Shown: positions 22,494 through 35,116 of the stretch, one piece after another
Layout of the letters: each line of letters starts with the position of its first letter
How positions within the stretch are numbered: position 1 is the first letter of the stretch
Assembly (NCBI GenBank): GCA_030386875.1
Contig: CM059568.1
Span: 26,592,120 to 26,656,119 of the forward strand
Source: Morinoia aosen
Taxonomy: Eukaryota; Arthropoda; Malacostraca; Amphipoda; Talitridae
Direction of reading: 5' to 3'
DNA length: 64,000 nucleotides
Translations under genes and position numbers: made by a program
The notes under the pieces: generated by a model
The model's input: the letters and a program-made list of their open reading frames with translations, nothing else
Database searches by the model: none
What the model was told of the DNA's origin: nothing

Positions 22494-23887
22494 ATCCCGT
22501 AGAAACTTTGGAAGACTTGACGATAAATTTTACATTCTTTTGCGTTTGATTAATTTCAAATTACACCACATAAAACTATACTGAGCATGAACTTCGGGTA
22601 GGCTTGCAAAAATGACTGTTATGACGCACTAGATCGTTTCAACGTGCTCAAAAATTATTAACTGAAAGAATATTAAATGAAGCCTCTCTCATTGACAAAT
22701 GACTATGAAGTAAATTAATTTTTACTCTCACACTGAATTAGTGTGGACTCTCACGTCCTAAACACATCTAATTCATGACTATCCACCAGTCACACCAGTC
22801 ACTAAAAAATGTTTTAACAACATTAACAACATTAATGACATTTGTGGCACTTTACCATAATCTTTAATGGTCACTGTCATAACTAGTTACCTAGTCATAT
22901 ACTGTTTCACAGTATTACCAACATTACTGCCTCGTGCCAATACTAACGCGTACGAAATGTTGAGCACAGCTCTCGGCCTTGCGCCGGCGTACAAAAAAAA
23001 TATCTGCTTCTGCATCAAGCAAAAAAAAACATCACACTCACTCGTGTGCGCTGCAGTGCAGCTGTACTGGTAACTTTACTCGATACTCTTTACCAGTGAT
23101 ACTTGATACTCGATACTTGTTACTCTTTAACTTATTCCCAGACAACCACGTGTGGTTAATTAACGGGCATCTATCGCCTCTCATTATTATTCGCCAGCAC
23201 AATGACAACCGCAATCTACAATGCTAAACTCTGATCATCATGGTATCAATGGCATTAATTCCAAGTTCGTGTTAATTAATTCGTAATTCGCTTCTCTAAA
23301 GCTTACTCACTTAATTGTCTGCGCGAATTCATTTCTACTTCAATACTTTGACCTCGCTGATAGAATTACCTGGTACTAATTTGCCTTTTCCCAGATAACC
23401 TCACAGCATTTCTGTCTCGGGGTTATTCGCTGTATTCGCTGCCCACAGCATTTATCTCTAGGCTATCTAGTTGCCTTCCGCCATTTTCTAGGCTCTCTAT
23501 ACCGTAGCAAATATTACTCTTTACGCCTCCTCTGGGCAACCACGTCTGTCATCAGACACTCTGCATTATTTACGGTATTCAAAAATACTTCATTCTTACT
23601 TTAACCGTGCTATCCGTGCACATCAGGTATCATCAGAATATCATCATTATTTAATTTCCGCCGACCACGGGCTAATTCTTTGGAATCAAAAACGTACTCT
23701 TTGTCGACAACTCATGTGATCCTGACAGATTTACTATTAGTGTCTTTCTTCTCGACATCTAAATGACTGTCCTGAACAACACTCGTTGCCTGCACAAAAG
23801 TACTTAATCCTTGTTTTAATTCTCCTTGTACATCTGACAAGTAAACTTCGGACTCAACTTGATCCTTTTCCACTTTTTCTAAGGTAC

Positions 23888-24271
23888 TTAAACAATCGCT
23901 CTGTCGGAGCTATTAATTAACAACAACGGAATCTTTCTCCTATTGTTAACTCTCACAATTGCTTCGGCGACACAAACGCCTTCTTTTAAAGTTGCTTTCT
24001 TTATTATATATTCTCCATTTTTGCACTTACCAACATGTCCAACATGTTTCAAAATTACATTGGGAGCAATTTCCACTTGTCGAGTATGCACTTTTAACGG
24101 CCTTGGCCTTGTGAGGGAATTGGTAACTGCAACTACGCCTCGAACAGGCTGATTTTCTATCTTACCATCCCTTTTTACTTCCTCACTTGCTTTCCCAGCA
24201 ATGCACGTCCTCTTATCTCTTAGCTTATTTAAGACTTTTTCCTTAGCTCTGGACGTAATCGTGTCTGCCAT
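23888..24271 (-). pseudogene. Gypsy-type protease-to-RT linker fragment
   Basis: A 127-codon minus-strand frame with a stretch like VHTRQVEIAPNVILKHVGHV and a terminal LLINSSDRAIV. The pattern (a basic stretch, a beta-rich segment, then V.V.N....PLLI.N.S) resembles the segment between aspartic protease and RT in Gypsy polyproteins. The protease active site itself is not visible, and the RT that should follow is absent. The assignment rests on pattern and position. Confidence 0.4.
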
Positions 24272-24598
24272 GAGACACTCAGTATTCTCTATTAAATACT
24301 TCAGACATGTTTAACACATCAACTCTCTCGACATTTTTAACGAGGGAACCTTCACCACCAGAATTCTCCTCGGGATTTTTAACGAGGGAATCTTCAACAC
24401 CAGAATCCTCCTCGGGTTCACAGGGATTTGCCGCCGTAGAGTCATACTTAGTTATGGTAGTTTCATTTTTACCATCGACATTATTTCTATCAGAAATGAA
24501 ATCGTCTCTGCTGTTTACTCTGCTAAAAAATCATTGCCACTGTTAGTTTGGTAAGTTTCTACCTGGCCTTTTTCTGACATACTAGTTTTATACTGTCC

Positions 24599-24904
24599 TC
24601 ACGCACGGACACGATTCGGTCTGCCTGGTCTGTTTAAATAGTCTCTTCTGGACCTACAATCTCTGGCGTAGTGTCCTAACTTATTACAACGAAAACAAGC
24701 TTCATCACGCAGCGAATGCTCGGTGACTGTCTGAGATGAACCCGGTTTGTACCAATCAGTCGGTTTCCTAGCCACGGTGGTTGCCGACTCGCCTTGTCCT
24801 TGACAGACACACTCACGATTGAAACAATTCGAGCAACGCTTCGCTTCAGCTGTTTCTAATGCTTGGACTTCGAGAGTTCCTAACAAAAATAATCCTATAT
24901 TCAT
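24599..24904 (-). pseudogene. Gag nucleocapsid fragment (zinc knuckle)
   Basis: A 101-codon minus-strand frame containing CFRCNKLGHYARDC, a canonical C-x2-C-x4-H-x4-C zinc knuckle, followed by an Arg-rich tail typical of retroelement nucleocapsid. The N-terminal gag domains are not found upstream (24905-25816). The sequence before the frame, TTTTTGTTAG, resembles a 3' splice site, so part of gag may have been removed or spliced. It lies in the expected position after the 5' LTR. Confidence 0.7.
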
Positions 24905-25816
24905 AAACCTCCAATTTCCTCTTTAAAAAGCAAAATGTTCTACACACATTTAAAGAAAATATTATACACACAATAAAATGATACTCACAATTCCAGTGGA
25001 CTTAAACAGGCTAATTGCTAATCACTCGAAGTCTGGCACCACTCTGAATAGAGGTGAGCTGCTCCAGCTTACTTTTATATGCTTGAGACAATGGGCGCCC
25101 GAGGACAATGGGTGCTAGAGGCGAGACAATGACTACAACTTCCTTTAACTGTTTCAGAGAACAATGGTTCCGCGCGCACGCTTACTGCGCTTTCGCAATG
25201 CATATGCTGCTCGCTCTCTGGCTACCAGGAATCGGCTTCCGCGTTAAAGCTCTCCTACTTACTAAGAAACAGCATGCTCACTGCGCTTGCACTGCTGAGT
25301 GATTACTGCTTAACTCCTACTCATTAATTTTATAATGATCATTAATTTGAGCTCATGCTTATTTAATTCGCAAGCAACATTATCGGCGTACACTTAACTT
25401 AATATTTTGGCGATGCGTAGATCTCGTAGCTCTTCTCGTTGCAGATGACGATGGGTAGATGGGTAGATCGTAGATGTGGACCCTCACTTCTTCTTCTTTG
25501 AGTAGCGATGAGTAGACTGGTGAAGACTGCGTAGCGTGTAAATTTTCGATTATTTTTCTCTCCTTTCTTTCTCGAAGTGTTTCTTGAAAGAACTTCGATT
25601 TTCTGCGCTGACGTCTTTCTTCCTTTTCTCGATGCTCTGAAGTAATGTAAGAACTACGCGACGTTACTCCACAGGCTGACACTCTTCACACTTAAAAGCA
25701 GAACTGAAGATCAATTCTTGATGTCTTCTTCTTCAATGGGGCAATGTGGCAATGTGGCAACGTGGATATCTTTAATGTGGCTTCTTGACTTGGTATCCCC
25801 ATACTGGCCACCAAAA

Positions 25817-26135
25817 TGTCCGGCCCTTTTTCGTAACAGGCCGTAACCAAACGCGGATGGGGTTCTGGAGTGACGAGCAGCAACGTGATTTATAGTTTAT
25901 TGGTACTTCAGAGTAGATACAGGCTTGGCAGTTGGCAAGAATCAGAGATATCAGACGATAGGTGATGGTACGAGTCTTCTACAATGCATCTGTGATCTAT
26001 ACAGGTGCTCCGTGATGGTAACGCGTCTGCTACTGAACAGAGGTGACTCTTTCTAATGTGATCTCTACGGCAGCGCACCGCCAATGAACAGCGCTGTCTC
26101 TTGCTGATGCTATTTATACATTCTGAGGGCGCACA
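25817..26135 (-). repeat. 5' LTR (minus-strand element)
   Basis: 319 bp, apparently identical to 19263-19581. On the minus strand it starts TGTGCGCCCTCAG and has a TATAAATA box about 20 bases in. Confidence 0.9.
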
Positions 26136-26139
26136 TAAT

Positions 26140-27517
26140 AGCTATTAAAAACAGTTGATATATGAATAAAAATCAATTTAACTTCAAAGCAAAATTCCAG
26201 ACTGAAAGCAAGGGTAATGACATTGTGTAATTGCGGTACATTTTTTGAAAATTTGCATCGATTCTTAGAAGAAAGTATATGACAACGATGGTATTATTGT
26301 AAAAATACTATGAAGCTCCGTAATTTGATTGTAAAAAAATCCCGTGTATTTTACGGTTAAACACCGAATAAATCCCAGTATTTTACTGTCAGGCATATTG
26401 AACAGTGAAACATCGGGTCTGAATCCAACTACTGTAGAACACTGTTATAGGTAACAACGAGTAGATTTCAAATCAATGGATTTCATTAAAGAAATTTACT
26501 TCAGTTTGAGCTTAAATGACTTGAATCAATTTGATCAGTTACCATGAACTCCTTGAGGTGTGTTTTGTTCATGCTATAAAAAACATGTAAGAAATAACTT
26601 AATAATCAATATCTAGGAACATTCTTTCTCATAATGAAAACACGAATGCTCATTCTAGTTATTGATTGATTACATTAATTGTGTTTTTTTCCAGCATTAA
26701 CTTTAGAAGTGTTAATTTTGACTCTAAAACGTTAAAGATTGAAATATCCGTTCGAAAAAAATTGGTTATAAGGTGTTTTCCCATCGTTGCACTGTTCGTT
26801 CTTAATTTATACAGCTCTAATAAAAATCATAAAATAAAAAATAAAAGAGTTTGTATACAAATGTTTTGTTGCAAGAAATGTATTGGTGAATTAATCGATA
26901 AGTTTACCACGTGGGAAGAGTATTGGAACTCATTTCTCAAAGCAGGTGTGGTTGCACGGCAAGTTGAACAGCAAGTGGAATTGTTCGCGAGAAAAAACTA
27001 TATTGAAATCTATTTTATTGCATTCCAGTAATTTTGTTTTGGTCTTATCGTCAGCATTTAATAATTTGAAATTCTTCTTTCTCTTGTATTAGTAGTCAGC
27101 ATATAGACTTTATGAGTTAGGGTTTTAATTCATCTGACGTTTACCGGTGATCATCGTAAAGCACAGGCTGTGTTATTGTTAATCTACTCACACATGTAGT
27201 ATAACTGTAGTTATTGAGTCTTGTGAGAATTTTGATGAGCAATATTATCGTTCCTAAATTCTACCAATGTACCTTTCAAGTTTCAAATTTGACGAATTTA
27301 GTTATAAATAGATCTTTGGTAGTTTATATTAACTAAACCTTATTTGATCATGCTGCTTTTCTTAGTTCAAATGCTGTAGATTGTCAACTCAAATCAGAAA
27401 ACAGGAGTAGATTCACCGGCAATGACATTTATTGAAAACTATACCCTACAGATAGCCTAAATTGTGAGTTGATAAGAGCATTTTCAAATAATCTAAAATA
27501 TATCATAACATGAGGAA
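26140..27517. other. Non-coding AT-rich stretch
   Basis: No gene recognised. A 121-codon frame at 26666-27031 contains a Cys-rich FCCKKC segment and a WEEYWNSFLKAG stretch, but no domain I can name; it may be an exon or chance. Confidence 0.3.
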
Positions 27518-27527
27518 AATAAAAATC

Positions 27528-28470
27528 ATAGTAGTAGTAAAGCATCACCAGCGGTTGATCCTTGCTTGCCAGTAACTATTCTGAATACAACATACTCGTA
27601 CTGAATGCAACCTGCACGCATTACTTGCCAACTGCTCGCAGAGCAGGGAGAACTCGGTACAATCGGAGAACACTTCAGACTCAGAAGCCGTTGACACACA
27701 ATAATCTTTTCTCGACCGCTCTAGAGACGCGTTGGTTATATACTCTCCTCGTAGAGAAGATTTCCGTCAACATGGCGAGCTAAACCGCCAAGTGCCAGAG
27801 ACGTCGTTCTGTCTACGTCCGTCGTCCGTTGTGCATTCCGTCACATCTACAAGGGGTAACTCCTGGCGAGCCGGCTGGACACTTTTGAAGACCTTCTCAC
27901 ACCACGTCGGTTTTCGCCTACTCCTTCGCTCCATGGCCAACGTTCTAGAGGTTAGTTACTGGTTAGCTTGGTGCTAGCTAGCTGGTGCTGATAGAGTCGG
28001 CTGCATTAAAACCTATAACGTAACCCACGCTTGCCTGGGCCAAACCTATAAATATAGCTATATAGCTAGCCTCAGTGCTATTAGTACGCCCTATAACTCA
28101 GCGCTATTAGTACGCCCTATAACTCAATGCTATTGGTACGCCCTATAACTCAGTGCTATTAGTACGCCCTATAACTTCGTGCTATTAGTACGCCATAGAG
28201 CTCAGTGCTATTAGTACGCCCTATAACTGTTACTAATAGTGCACCTATAATCTTTATCTCACCAGGCAACGGGAGATGGAGATCGGAGTTAAGGACCTGC
28301 GCCCTTGCGGTCCTTTAATGGAGTGATACCTACTCTATCGCAGCGTCCGGGAACTTCTCTATAACTAGATACTCACTTGGCAGTTTATATTTGATGCCAA
28401 TAAATTTTCCCGGCTGCAATTCTTTTATTTACTAAACTCCTTTCCCCAAAATCTTCCCTACAACATACAG
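27528..28470. mobile_element. Possible insertion (solo-LTR-like) with 26-bp repeat
   Basis: AATAAAAATC occurs at 27518-27527 and 28471-28480, bracketing 943 bp of more GC-rich sequence. The right part has AATAAA followed by a CTACAACA ending, as in some LTRs. There is no clean TG...CA pair and the bracketing repeat is low-complexity, so this is only a candidate. Confidence 0.3.
28075..28232. repeat. 26-bp tandem repeat
   Basis: About six copies of a unit containing GCTATTAGTACGCCCTATAA; TTAGTACG or its variant starts at 28081, 28107 and 28133. Confidence 0.9.
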
Positions 28471-28507
28471 AATAAAAATCTCTTGAAAGGTCAATCTGAA
28501 GCACCAT

Positions 28508-30620
28508 TTTAATTGTCCATCCTGTGAAAAAGTATCCAAATTATTTGCACGGTATGGAAGCCATTTTGCATTTCATGAAAACTTGTGCAATGTTACATTT
28601 TCATGTTGTTGGGACGAATGTCCAAGAAAGTTTAAATCTTATACTGGATTCCAAGCGCATATTTTGGGAAGACATGGAAAAGATTTGTCTAATGGCATCC
28701 AAAGGGGAACATCTGAGATCTCCAGATACTTTTTTGTAAGGCAAGTTACAATATACAGTAGCAATCAAATTTATTCTCATTTTAATGTTCTGCTTTGACA
28801 TCCTAATGACCATATAAAAGGTGGTAAAATAATTAGGTGCCCTATGAAAGATTGCGATGAATTATTCTCAAAAATTTCTAGTAATGAGAGCCATCATTGA
28901 AGAGCCTGCCGTGGATATTGTCATGATCAGGTTGGTTTAAAATATTTAATATCATTTGGTGTAAATGAATGCAGTGTTGAAATTCATTCAGTAGCATTTT
29001 CAGCTGCTGAAATTAGCTTTGATGTCTCTGGTACACGAGATAAAACTGATACTGGTGAGAAAGATGAAAAAATGGCAAATAGTGACGAAAATTTAGGTTA
29101 ATATTATATAGAAGCCTCTTATTTAGGAAACCTTGATTTGTTTTATCTCAGATTATAGGCAAAATTATTACTTCCATCATATTGTTGAAAGAATTTCATT
29201 AAATTCACCAACAAGAACACACATTTCTGTGACCAAATGTAATCAACACATTTAAAAGTAAAACTGACATTACTTAGGAAGGAAAATTTTTACAAAATTG
29301 AATTATTATTTACAACAGCAGATTTGTTATACATTTATGTAAGAAATTTTATCCCTGACTTCAAGTGTAAAACAACATTCAAAAAAATCTTTTATAATGT
29401 TCAATCATTTGAAATCAAATTGAAAAATAATGCTCACTGTAAAAAATGTACTTATTAGTTTATTCCTATGTGTAGAAGCCTAGAGAGTGTGTGAATCAAA
29501 ATCTTTTCAAAATGAACCTGCAGTTGGTAACTTGGCTAAGGAAAATGGTATGCCAGAGGCCAAATCCTTCATTTAGGCATGATAATAATTCTCTTGAACT
29601 CATTCTCAACAAGATGCTTCTGAGGTTTGTAATATACTTCGCTCAAGTTTAAGGTCTAATGCTGATCATACCATTCTGGTTTTGCAATAAACAGGAAAAG
29701 ATTTCAACTATTATGGGTAGGAAGCTATTTTTGAACATTGGGTAATAGACCTGCAGAATTTCAAGAAAATGGGACTAAATTTAGCAGAAAAAGGATCAGA
29801 GGCACTATTCATTGAATTACTGGAGACAACTTTGGCCTTCATTGTGTGTTGGAGGATTCACACAAACATTTTGTAGGTATTGCTCGACCCAGAACAAGAT
29901 TTTAAGCAGAATCCATTGACTATTGGACCATGTAAGACGGTTGATAGTTACAAATTTGATCTTGTTAGGCTTTCAAAAGGAGTGAACTATGTCAGAGGTG
30001 TTCAAATAAATTCTGTATTTAATGTTCTGTCCTATGTTAGTCAGCCTGGGTTACCTCCATGTATGGGTCATGACCTATTTGAGGATATTGTGAACTATGA
30101 CTGCTCTTTTCATTTAGGACTTGGTCTGACTAAAAAAATGATTACCTTATAAGGAATTGAATAAATTAATGGTAATTTTTCAATACTTTGGAGCAAATAC
30201 TTGGAAACCCAGTGAAGTAAGCGCATCTGGAAAGAAGTTAGGAAGGTATGCTGCTGAAAACTGGTGCTTATTAAGATTGATGGCACTCATAATATGCAAC
30301 AAAGTAAGTTATGTACTCACAAGACTCCACTTGATGCTGCTTTCTACTGTTTTGGGATATTGTTGAGTTAATATGTGCTCCAAAGAAAACTAAGTAATGC
30401 TGCTTACTTGAATGTTTTAATTCAAACCTAACTTGAATCACCTAAGACATTTCCTTGGAATGGTATAAATCCCAAGCACCATTACCTGAGTCATTATCCA
30501 ATGCGTATTTTGGATTTTGGGCCAATTATCCACCTGTGGACTATGACTTTTAAGCAATACCACTCATACTTCAAAAGATGTATTCACTATAGCTTTCATT
30601 TTAGGAGTAAAGGAGCTGGG
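28508..30620 (+). pseudogene. Decayed zinc-finger/transposase-like gene
   Basis: The first segment (28508-28902) encodes Cys/His fingers: CPSCEKVSKLF...H, then CCWDECPRKFKSYTGFQAH...H, then RCPMKDCDELF...SHH. After broken sequence, 29880-30152 carries LPPCMGHDLFEDIVNYD. The stretch around 30465-30600 carries PKHHYLSHYP, FGPIIHLWTM and HSYFKR. From memory, animal proteins with N-terminal C2H2 fingers followed by these motifs form an expanded, transposase-like family. A relation to EnSpm/CACTA is my guess. Stops and frame changes are numerous, so this is a dead copy. No terminal repeats were identified. Confidence 0.55.
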
Positions 30621-30837
30621 TAGTTTTTTCTGGCGCTATTAACATTGGGTCATGTGAACAATATTTGGGAATGAAACTTCAATTAAGTTCCAAGCCACAC
30701 TTGCTGCTTTCAAGTTCGCTAGTGAAAAATGTGAATTTGTGATGAAATGACCATCGGAGGATCTCAATGCAAGAAAGAATATATTAGTGTTGACCAAAGC
30801 AGACAGTGATATGAAAGATGTCTATATATTTGGGGAA

Positions 30838-31213
30838 ATTCTTTTTATACTTATATCTCCCCCTCAGGGGGATGCAACTATTGTACCTATGGGAATTAGC
30901 GCTCCCAGGGGGACAATGTGAGGGCCCGAGCTGAGGGTTAGATAGGCTTTCTTTTTTGTTGAAATAAAATGTTTTTGTTTTGTTAAGGACCACCTTTTTC
31001 GGTTCACTGTTGTACTGTTTTTCAGCACCTACTACTTTCTTCTTCAACTTTGGTCTTGTTTCATAATCTTCATTCACAACTTACTGTTTCTATGCCTTTT
31101 TTGCGTAGATTCCGCGTTTCCTTACCTCCATACTAAATTGTCCCTCCCACCTTCCTCCCTTTGGACCCATTTGTTAATGCGGGTAGGGAGGCTAAAACTG
31201 ACGACTAAACTAA
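30838..31213 (+). repeat. Dispersed 370-bp repeat, copy 1
   Basis: Begins with the near-palindrome CCCCCTCAGGGGG and ATTGTACCTATGGGAATT. It contains TTCGGTTCACTGTTGTACTG and CACCTACTACTTTCTTCTTC and ends near a CCTCCCTTTGG...GGGAGGC segment. Copies are at 33925-34205 (same orientation) and 45950-46280 and 46340-46745 (inverted). No tRNA-like promoter is evident; it could be a MITE or SINE. Confidence 0.7.
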
Positions 31214-31959
31214 CTAAACTATACTTATATCTGATGAGAATTCAGAAAGTCTCTTTTTTTTATTGTGAAAAAGCATTTGTCAATTCTTTATTTCAGCCAT
31301 CATATCCATCAAATTTTAACTTCCTTGGGCAGTTTCAGAAATTTAATGATTGAGTTATAAAGAGCTTAGCGATTATTAGGAATGACCTAAGTCTTGTTGA
31401 AGAGAATGACCTTCGGCTGATTCAAATTTGCATGCTAAGGAATTTCTGGAGGTGTGCTTCGGGTGAGCAAATTTAGTTGTGCAAGGGCACAACTTTGTAT
31501 CAATGATTATGTTGGGGTTTAATGTCGGATAATAAATTGCCTGTCATTAGAAATTCTTCCTAAAAACCAATGCAAAGGCTACAAAAAAGACTCTAGGAAT
31601 GTCTATGCTTTCCTACTGTTTTTTTAAATTTATACATATAAAAATATCATATTAAAAGTGAGTATTTTTCTTCTTCAATCCTTCAACAACCAAATTAATT
31701 AGAATTAAAGTTGCATATGTGTAGTCTAGCTAATTACTGAGTGCTTAGTATTGCTTTCTTTTGATGCGGCAAATTGTGAAAAAATTGAAGCATTTACTAT
31801 CTTGAGTTTTTTAAGACTTTTGCTATCTAGTATACTTTACACATTGCTTCTCTTATAATCATTGTGAAAATGACCAGAGCATGAATGAATTTGAAAGTAG
31901 AATATGTAGTAATATCTTAGCAATTGTGTCTTTGATTTTTTATGAGTCCAATTTACCTT
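31214..31959. other. Non-coding AT-rich stretch
   Basis: No recognisable gene, RNA or repeat unit. Confidence 0.3.
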
Positions 31960-33420
31960 TTTTTTGGAAGCTGTTAGGATGAATAAAAGTCAGTCACAAG
32001 ACAAAACCTTAAGGGAAGCATTTTGACAAAATGGTCAACTTTGGTTCTATTGGACGTACGTCTATGAAAATTTGCAGACTACTAGATCTCCACATTTGTA
32101 ACAACTTATCTTAAACAAAAATTTTTCATAAGGCCATAGAAAATTTTTTATTTGAAAAAAAATGAAATTATATATATACATATATTATTCATAAATCTTC
32201 GAAATTTACAAAGCTAGAGCAATGCGGTTTGTTGCATTTGAAAGTCAAACGTGCGCTCTATCCATAATACGGAGGGAATTTTTGATTTATTTCATTCCGA
32301 ATTTATATGAATTTTTTTGTCAGAGTCTCAAGGCAAAAGTTATAATTTTAGGGTAAAAAGTCTATGGAAAGCTTTACAGAAACAATTTGGAAAATCGCTC
32401 CGTATTATAGGTAGAACACACATTCCACTTTCAAATGCAACAAACCGCATTGCTCTAGCTTTGTAAACTTCGGAGATTTATCGACAAACGTCTTGATAAG
32501 TTACTTGCTTTATAAAACCTATTTTCAAGAAACAAAATGCTTCTCCTCCTACATTTTTTGAGCTACAGTGATGATTTTGGTATCATTGGATGCAGAAAAA
32601 CAAGGGCTTTACAATGTATTGAGAAGTTTTTCAAAATTCATTTCTGTTTCAAAGTTATGACGTCATAAATTTGAATTTTCTTGAGAATATTTTGATTTTT
32701 TTTCTTTTTAATTTTTTTAAATTTTTATATTGGAAATTTGAGGAAAAGCATTCAAGTTTTTGGAATGTCCACGTTATTCTGCATCCAATGATACCAAAAT
32801 CATTACTGTAGCTCAAAAACTATCAGAGAAAAACCATTTAGAAACCCCCCCTCCCAAATGTCGTTTTCTATGATTTCCCATTTTCTTTTCAAGAAAATCG
32901 CATTTTGTCATAAATGATAAATGATTCTAAATTGTATTTCCTATCAGTATACCAAATTTCATTGCTCTAAATTCAATAATAAAAAAAATATTCGGATGGG
33001 GATGAGGAATATGAATGATGAAATATATAAAAAAATGAAATGGAAAAAAATTGAAAATTTCAGATTTTTTTTTTTTTTTTGTCCACGTTATTCTGCATTC
33101 AATGATACCAAAATCATTACTGTAGCTCAAAAACTGTAGGAGGAGAAGCATTTAGAAAACCCCCAAAAATGTCGTTTTCTATGATTTCCCGTTTTCTTTT
33201 CAAGAAAATCGCATTTTGTCATTGATGATAAGTGATTCAAAATTGCATTTCCTATCAGTATACCAAATTTCATTGCTTTAGGTTCAAAAATGAAAAAAAA
33301 GGTCCGTAAGAGGGATGCCCTCCCCCCCCCGGGAGGGACGTTAGCTCTGGGGTAGGTTCCTGATATTTTCACAGACATTCGGGGACATGTCCCTAACTCA
33401 TTTAAAGCAATAAAAACAAA
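31960..33420. repeat. Cluster of hairpin and tandem repeats
   Basis: A 50-60 bp segment containing GCAATGCGGTTTGTTGCATT is inverted at about 32205-32250 against 32420-32470. A longer module starting CCACGTTATTCTGCATCCAA is directly repeated at about 32768 and 33083 (period about 315), including GTCGTTTTCTATGATTTCCC. Part of it is inverted at 32525-32600. This suggests a foldback or MITE family with internal duplication. ORFs of 70-80 codons here are on both strands of the same repeats and are not genes. Confidence 0.65.
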
Positions 33421-33924
33421 AATCGGGAAAATCGACCTTTGGACTCAGATGCCCCCAAAATGCTACCTACTATCTAAAAAGTGAATTCATTTTCTTCTTG
33501 ACTTATGGGCTAAATGTCAATGAAAAAATGCTACTACTTTGCTTACTTTGCTATGTTACTTTGTTCAGTTATTTATCTAGCATGATGAGAGAAAAAGGGT
33601 AGAGGCCAAGGAAAAATGACGCCAACATCAAATTCATTTAACCAGAGATTTTTACATCCGGACATGATCTGAAATATTTTCGTTTTAGGTGAACATATAT
33701 TTTTAATGATTGATTTTACCGAGTAGAATGTTCACTGATGAAGCAAAAATGGTTGCAAGAATGTGCGAGCATTTTAGGTCATATAATTATGCATAATTTT
33801 CTTACATTTAAAAAAAATTCATAGAATTTGGTACTTAATGTTTCTCTTGAGAAGATACAACTACTGCGTATTTTGATATCAGTGCTGCCAGGAAAGGAGA
33901 TTTGAAGCCTCTTTAGTTTAAGGT

Positions 33925-34205
33925 TTGGTTGTCCTTCCTTTAGTTCAAATGGAATAAGTTCGTTGGCTAGTTACACACCGCCTACTTTTGGTTCACTGTC
34001 GACTTTTTTTCTGCTCCTATCAATTTCTTCTTCAACTTCGAGCTGGTTTCACGAATTACTTCCAAATTCATATATATGCACTTAGTGTGGGGACATACCT
34101 TGTGCATAGGTTTTCATGTCCCTTGATTTCTTACTAAATGATGCCTTCCTCTCTTGGGAACACCCTTGTTGTGTGGATGGGGAGCGTCAGACTTGACTTG
34201 AATTT
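33925..34205 (+). repeat. Dispersed 370-bp repeat, copy 2 (diverged)
   Basis: Shares TTTTGGTTCACTGTCGACTTTT and TCAATTTCTTCTTCAACTTCG with the copy at 30838-31213 in the same order; the first and last parts are diverged. Confidence 0.5.
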
Positions 34206-34858
34206 TAATCTTTGATTCTCGGTAGTTGAGTTTCTTACTTGAAATTTAATATTAAATAAGTTTTGTTATTCACTAATTGAATCAATCTCCCCCTATTTCT
34301 CTTAATTTGTATAAGTGTGTGCATATTATGCCTAGAATCTCACAGTGGCATTTTGAAAGGAATTATCAAGGTTTTTTGACAGTTTATAAGTGTTACTTGA
34401 AGTGCTACCTTTACTATGAAACCACTAATTCACAAATCCATTGATTAAAGAATTTTTTTAAAAATATTTATAACAAATTTTAGGAAAGTTAGGCATTTTT
34501 AAAAATGTTGACATGTATTTAAATTAAAGTTGGGAATTCGGCAATGAACTCCCGACAAGTCGTTATATTTCCCTTGTTCATTGTAGCTAATAGAAAACTT
34601 TCCTATTTGAAGAGCTAATGAATGAGTTTCTCATTCAGCTATGAGAAACATGAATGTTAAGGGGCAGTTACAGTACTTAATTTAAATTATTTTCCTTATA
34701 TTGCGGATGTATTTTTATTCAATTTGAGGAACCGAATCCTGTCAAGACTATGTTAATTCATATTACTAAATATAGATTTTTGCACAGGTAAAAAAGGTGC
34801 TGGAAATACATCGGATCCCAACAATGCATCAACCACCTACAAGTACTGAGATGGTTCA

Positions 34859-35116
34859 GTGTTGGATTCAGGCTCAGTGATTAATTCCATTTGGGCTCAC
34901 GAATTTGAGGTTCCATTGGAGAAGATGTCCAGTCGTGATATCATCGATGTGGTTGAAAATAAAGCTCGACCTACGCCAAGGCCGAGGTGCGAGATGCTAC
35001 GCGTCGTCACAGAGGCCGCTATGATGGTAACTCATAAGTCCGGCAAGAAGGTCCTGGACATAATAGCTAGGAAGTTTGTGGCAGAGTATCCACAGTCGTT
35101 CCATAATATAATTTGA
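34859..35116 (+). pseudogene. Fragment possibly from the same zinc-finger/transposase-like family
   Basis: An 85-codon frame ending in KKVLDIIARKFVAEYPQSFH. From memory, a segment with YP-SF near a helical I-A-KI.. stretch occurs in the same animal protein family as the fragment at 28508-30620. No start or catalytic motif is visible, and it may equally be an unrelated exon. Confidence 0.25.

Larger units (their letters stand above)
19586..23880. other. Pol-less interior of the LTR element
   Basis: This 4.3 kb occupies the place of RT-RNase H-integrase. It is AT-rich with small repeats and a GC-rich patch near 21130-21420, where CGCGCGAAGGTAAA recurs twice. No frame carries RT or integrase motifs. 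Confidence 0.5.
19263..26135 (-). mobile_element. LTR retrotransposon with identical LTRs but no pol
   Basis: Direct repeats of 319 bp at 19263-19581 and 25817-26135 show no difference on reading, with TG...CA ends. Orientation is minus: the element LTR carries TATAAATA near its start. TTTTGGTGGCCAGTATGG follows the 5' LTR, with TGG as a candidate primer site. The polypurine AGGGGGAG lies next to the 3' LTR at about 19586-19595. A gag zinc knuckle and a protease-RT linker are recognisable, but no RT, RNase H or integrase is found in 19586-23880. Identical LTRs mean a recent insertion. A matching target duplication is not seen at the outer flanks. Confidence 0.8.

Noticed and set aside
26666..27031. 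121-codon ORF
   Set aside because: No recognised domain, AT-rich codon use and no flanking support. Mentioned only as part of the surrounding non-coding stretch.
27528..28470. Confident solo LTR
   Set aside because: The 10-bp flanking repeat is low complexity and the ends are not TG...CA; kept only as a low-confidence candidate.
32921..33378. ORFs on both strands in the hairpin cluster
   Set aside because: They shadow the duplicated module; similar peptides arise from each copy.
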